Part shown: positions 61,208-64,000 of the stretch, in pieces
Position numbering within the stretch: position 1 is the stretch's first letter
How the letters are laid out: each line of letters starts with the position of its first letter
Source: Escallonia rubra
Taxonomy: Eukaryota > Streptophyta > Magnoliopsida > Escalloniales > Escalloniaceae
DNA: 64,000 nt
Assembly (NCBI GenBank): GCA_033065855.1
Contig: JAVXUO010002571.1
Location: forward strand, 248,001 to 312,000
Direction of reading: 5' to 3'
The notes under the pieces: generated by a model
The model's database searches: none
What the model was told of the DNA's origin: nothing
Seen by the model: the letters and a program-made list of their open reading frames with translations, nothing else
Translations under genes and position numbers: made by a program

Positions 61208-61572
61208 TGATATGGCACTTACCATATCAATCATCGGGCAGTATCCTAAAAAGGCTCTGAGTCTATCAGCTCAGATTGACATAAGATCCTCTAAGATCCT
61301 AACTGGATTCTAATTAGAGTTGGTCAAAGCTCAGTCCTATTAGGACTCCTCCTTCTACCACTATATAAAGGGGTCATGCCCCTCAGGTAAACAAAACCTG
61401 ACACATATACACATTGTGTCTTTACTGCTTCTCAGAGTTCTACATCGTTAGCCTTCTCTGACTTAAGCATCGGAGCGTTCCCCCGCCGGAACCCCACCCG
61501 GCGGTAACTCCGTGTTCTCTTTTGCAGGCCTGATTTCTGCTGCTGTTCCCGATCCAGTTTTTAGCTGCAACA
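61208..61572 (+). repeat. Solo-LTR-like sequence related to family L1
   Basis: Starts TGATATGGCAC, has TATA-like CTATATAAAGGGG at about 61361, shares GACTTAAGCATCGGAG and CCGGAACCCCACCCGGCGGT with the L1 LTRs, and ends AGCTGCAACA. The rest differs, so it is another subfamily. No primer site or interior follows, as in a solo LTR. No target duplication was confirmed. It lies about 500 bp upstream of the aquaporin start. Confidence 0.6.
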
Positions 61573-61937
61573 CCATTAAAGGGTGGAAATTCATTAGAGG
61601 CTCATATTTGACTACAATTGACTTGAAAATGTGATTACTGGAAAAAATTTTGTGGATAAATAACTGTAGCTTAAAGAATGTGCTCAAACCTGATAAAAAT
61701 CATTTGTTGAAGAGCGCCTATTAATGTGTTTTAAGGATAAAAAAATTATTATAAATATTAATAACAATAATAATTTTTTATTACTAAAACTGCTGCAGCC
61801 GGCGGGGTGTTGAGAATTGGCAACGACTAGTATTTGAGAAGAAAATTTTCAAAAATAGCAATGCCCATCTTACTTTGATTTATACAGGTTCAACAAAAAC
61901 TAATAAAAAATTCACGAAAATGCTCACCCCTTCCCCC

Positions 61938-61944
61938 ATATAAA
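61938..61944 (+). promoter_or_regulatory. Likely TATA box of the aquaporin gene
   Basis: ATATAAA, 131 bp before the ATG. It is followed by a C/T-rich leader with (CT)n runs (about 62009-62065), common in plant 5' UTRs. Confidence 0.5.
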
Positions 61945-62074
61945 CCCCCTTACCCTCTCACTCCCCTCCCACTTCCAAACCAGCCCGTCCTCTGCACACA
62001 CACACAATCTCTCTCTATCTCTCTCTCAAGCCTTCTGTTGCTCTCTTTATCTCTCTATATATCTCTAAAAAAAC

Positions 62075-64000
62075 ATGGCGAAGGACGTAGGGGTAGCTGA
62101 GCATGGGTCTTTCACGGCCAAGGACTACCAGGACCCGCCGCCAGCGGCGTTCTTCGACCCCAAAGAGTTAACGAAGTGGTCATTTTACAGGGCTCTCATC
62201 GCCGAGTTCATTGCCACGCTTCTCTTCCTTTACATTACGGTCTTGACCGTGATCGGGTACAAGAGCCAGACCGACCCGTCCAATAACTCCGACCCGTGTG
62301 GCGGGGTCGGAATTCTTGGCATAGCTTGGGCCTTTGGTGGCATGATCTTTGTGCTTGTCTACTGCACCGCCGGTATCTCTGGTGGGTTTCACTCCCTTTC
62401 TCTCTCTCTCAGATTTTTTTGAATATTTTTGGGAGAATGAATTGTGTCAAAAGATTTTCTAAAAAGTACATCCATTTGTGGTATTTATTATATTCATGGT
62501 CAAATGCTATGCAATCCCAAGAAAAATACCTTCTAACTAATAAAAATATCAAATTTAGAAGTGATGCATAGAAATTTCTTTGGAAAGTTTAAGGTTTTTT
62601 TTTTTATCTTTTAATTTTCTGCTTTTACTTTCTTATCTGTTTTAAAAGTTGTTCGTTGTCAATGTATAAAAGTCGTTTTTCCTTTTTATTTTCCAACAAG
62701 ACAAACAACAAGATCTTGAAATTATTAGTATTTTTTAAGACGAGTTATATCGAGAACTTTGGAAAAAGGTTAACAAACGTTTTTTTTTTCATTTTTCTCT
62801 TTTCTGGGTTTTATTCATGGTCAAATGCTATGCAGTCCCAAGAAACTACCTTCTAAATAATAAAAGTATCAAATTTAGAAGTGATGCATAGAAATTTCTT
62901 TGGAAAGTTTAACATTTTTTTTTTATCTTCTAATTTTCTGCTTTTATTTTCTTATCTGTTTTAATAGTTATTCGTTATCCAGAAATAGAAGTCGTTCTTC
63001 CTTTCTATTTTCAACAAGACAAACAAGAAGATAATGAAATTATTAGTATTTTTTAAGACGAGTTGCTGTATAGATAATTTTGGTTAAGGGTAACACACGT
63101 TCTTTTTTATCTTTTTTGGATTTTGTTCTTGAAAATGAAGAAATATTTTATACTACCACAGTCCACAAGTGATGGACTAACGAGTTGGGTACGTGCAGGG
63201 GGTCACATAAACCCGGCAGTGACCTTTGGTCTCTTCCTGGCTCGTAAGGTGTCGTTGATCCGAGCAGTGATGTACATGGTGGCTCAGTGCTTGGGTGCCA
63301 TCTGCGGCGTTGGGCTCGTGAAGGCCTTCCAGAAGCCGTACTACAAGAGGTACGGCGGCGGGGCTAACTGGTTGGCCGACGGCTACAGCATAGGCGTTGG
63401 ACTGGCCGCCGAGATCATCGGGACATTCGTCCTTGTGTACACTGTCTTCTCCGCCACCGATCCCAAGAGAAACGCCAGAGACTCCCATGTTCCTGTAAGC
63501 TCCCTCATGACATCCCTCCAATCTAAATTATGAAACTCCAATATCAGTTGGGTGTCAACAATTCGTAAAAAAACCCCGTCAAGTAACTGCTTTTGGGTTT
63601 AAAAAGTTCTCTTGGGCAGCGCCGAAACTTGAGCTAAGCTGCACCATCTTGGTTGGGCTGTGAGCATTGTGATTGGACCATTTTTGTCATGCACATTTAA
63701 GGTCACATATATTTTTGTTTTCTTTGGAAAAATAGTAAACAGCCGGTTGGAAATGAAACTGTTCCATTCTAGTTTAAGGCATAACCAATTAAGAGCTTTT
63801 CAAGTATGTCATAGTTGTCATTATTAAGCAACCATCTTTGGTGCCCCAGTGCCATGCCATTTTTTGAGTGATTTTGTAGTTCTCTAAAGAATAACAAAAC
63901 GAAATTAGACTTGCGCGTGAACAAGAACGTTAATTTACTTGATTTGTTTGGATCTTGAAATTATTTGGAACTGTATACTTGTAGAAAGCTTGATATAAAG
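62075..64000 (+). CDS. PIP2: PIP2-type plasma-membrane aquaporin, exons 1-2 (3' part outside window)
   Basis: Tetrameric water channel of the plasma membrane. Exon 1 is 62075-62381 and exon 2 is 63199-63494; both junctions keep phase (GT-AG), and the next exon lies beyond 64000. Residues 1-201 are seen. The N-terminus [11 protein letters not shown] with [13 protein letters not shown] is of the short PIP2 kind. Helix 1 is about 40-62 ([16 protein letters not shown]). Helix 2 ends at CTAGISGG, the PIP signature. The first NPA box is [10 protein letters not shown] (Asn107). Helix 3 follows the phosphorylatable Ser121 in ARKVSL. The PIP motif [11 protein letters not shown] precedes helix 4. Loop D carries RDSHVP with His199, the pH-gating histidine position. 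Oddity: residues 4-6 are DVG, where many PIP2 proteins have the diacidic DVE used for ER export. Which PIP2 paralogue it is cannot be told. Confidence 0.96.
62485..63110 (+). repeat. Tandem duplication (321 bp period) in aquaporin intron 1
   Basis: ATTCATGGTCAAATGCTATG occurs at 62492 and 62813. The following blocks (AGAAGTGATGCATAGAAATT, GAAATTATTAGTATTTTTTA) repeat with the same offset and modest divergence. The intron (62382-63198) is thus doubled in length. Confidence 0.93.

Overview
The window is nuclear DNA of a flowering plant, almost certainly a eudicot. The evidence is spliced host genes with GT-AG introns, a plasma-membrane aquaporin, a chloroplast Ycf45-type ATPase, plant copia, LARD-like, LINE, hAT and Mutator elements, and AT-rich intergenic DNA. 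Nothing here fixes the species; an asterid is a guess.

Three host genes are well supported. (1) A GPI mannosyltransferase 3 gene (PIG-B/APTG1 type) lies on + from 9.5 to 21.6 kb in nine exons, with a 7.9 kb fourth intron full of nested transposons. Its exon 5/6 junction does not keep frame, so this copy may be damaged. (2) A nine-exon gene for a plastid Ycf45/SPD1-like P-loop ATPase lies on - from 27.3 to 22.8 kb, convergent with the first and intact in every exon. (3) The first two exons of a PIP2 aquaporin lie on + from 62.1 kb; the rest is beyond the right edge. The three act in separate pathways (GPI anchors in the ER, plastid development, water transport) and do not form a unit.

The rest is mostly transposon. 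0-6.2 kb: two LINE remnants and a Mutator-like element, flanked by an inverted 170 bp repeat. 7.0-19.3 kb: three copies of one hAT family, each with a perfect 8 bp target duplication, plus a nest of Mutator-like and hAT elements. 27.7-37.8 kb: remains of one non-coding LTR (LARD-like) family, split by a hAT insertion and next to a MuDR transposase fragment. 38.7-40.0 kb: a Mutator-like element carrying a duplicated piece of a GRAS (SCARECROW-like) gene. 41.6-48.0 kb: a very young copia element with near-identical LTRs. 48.6-57.2 kb: three members of a 0.9-1.0 kb Mutator-like family (a fourth is at 1.7 kb), a copia fragment, and a 2 kb block of stacked tandem arrays. 59.2 kb: a near-perfect foldback MITE. 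61.2 kb: a solo LTR. No rRNA, tRNA or CRISPR locus was recognised.
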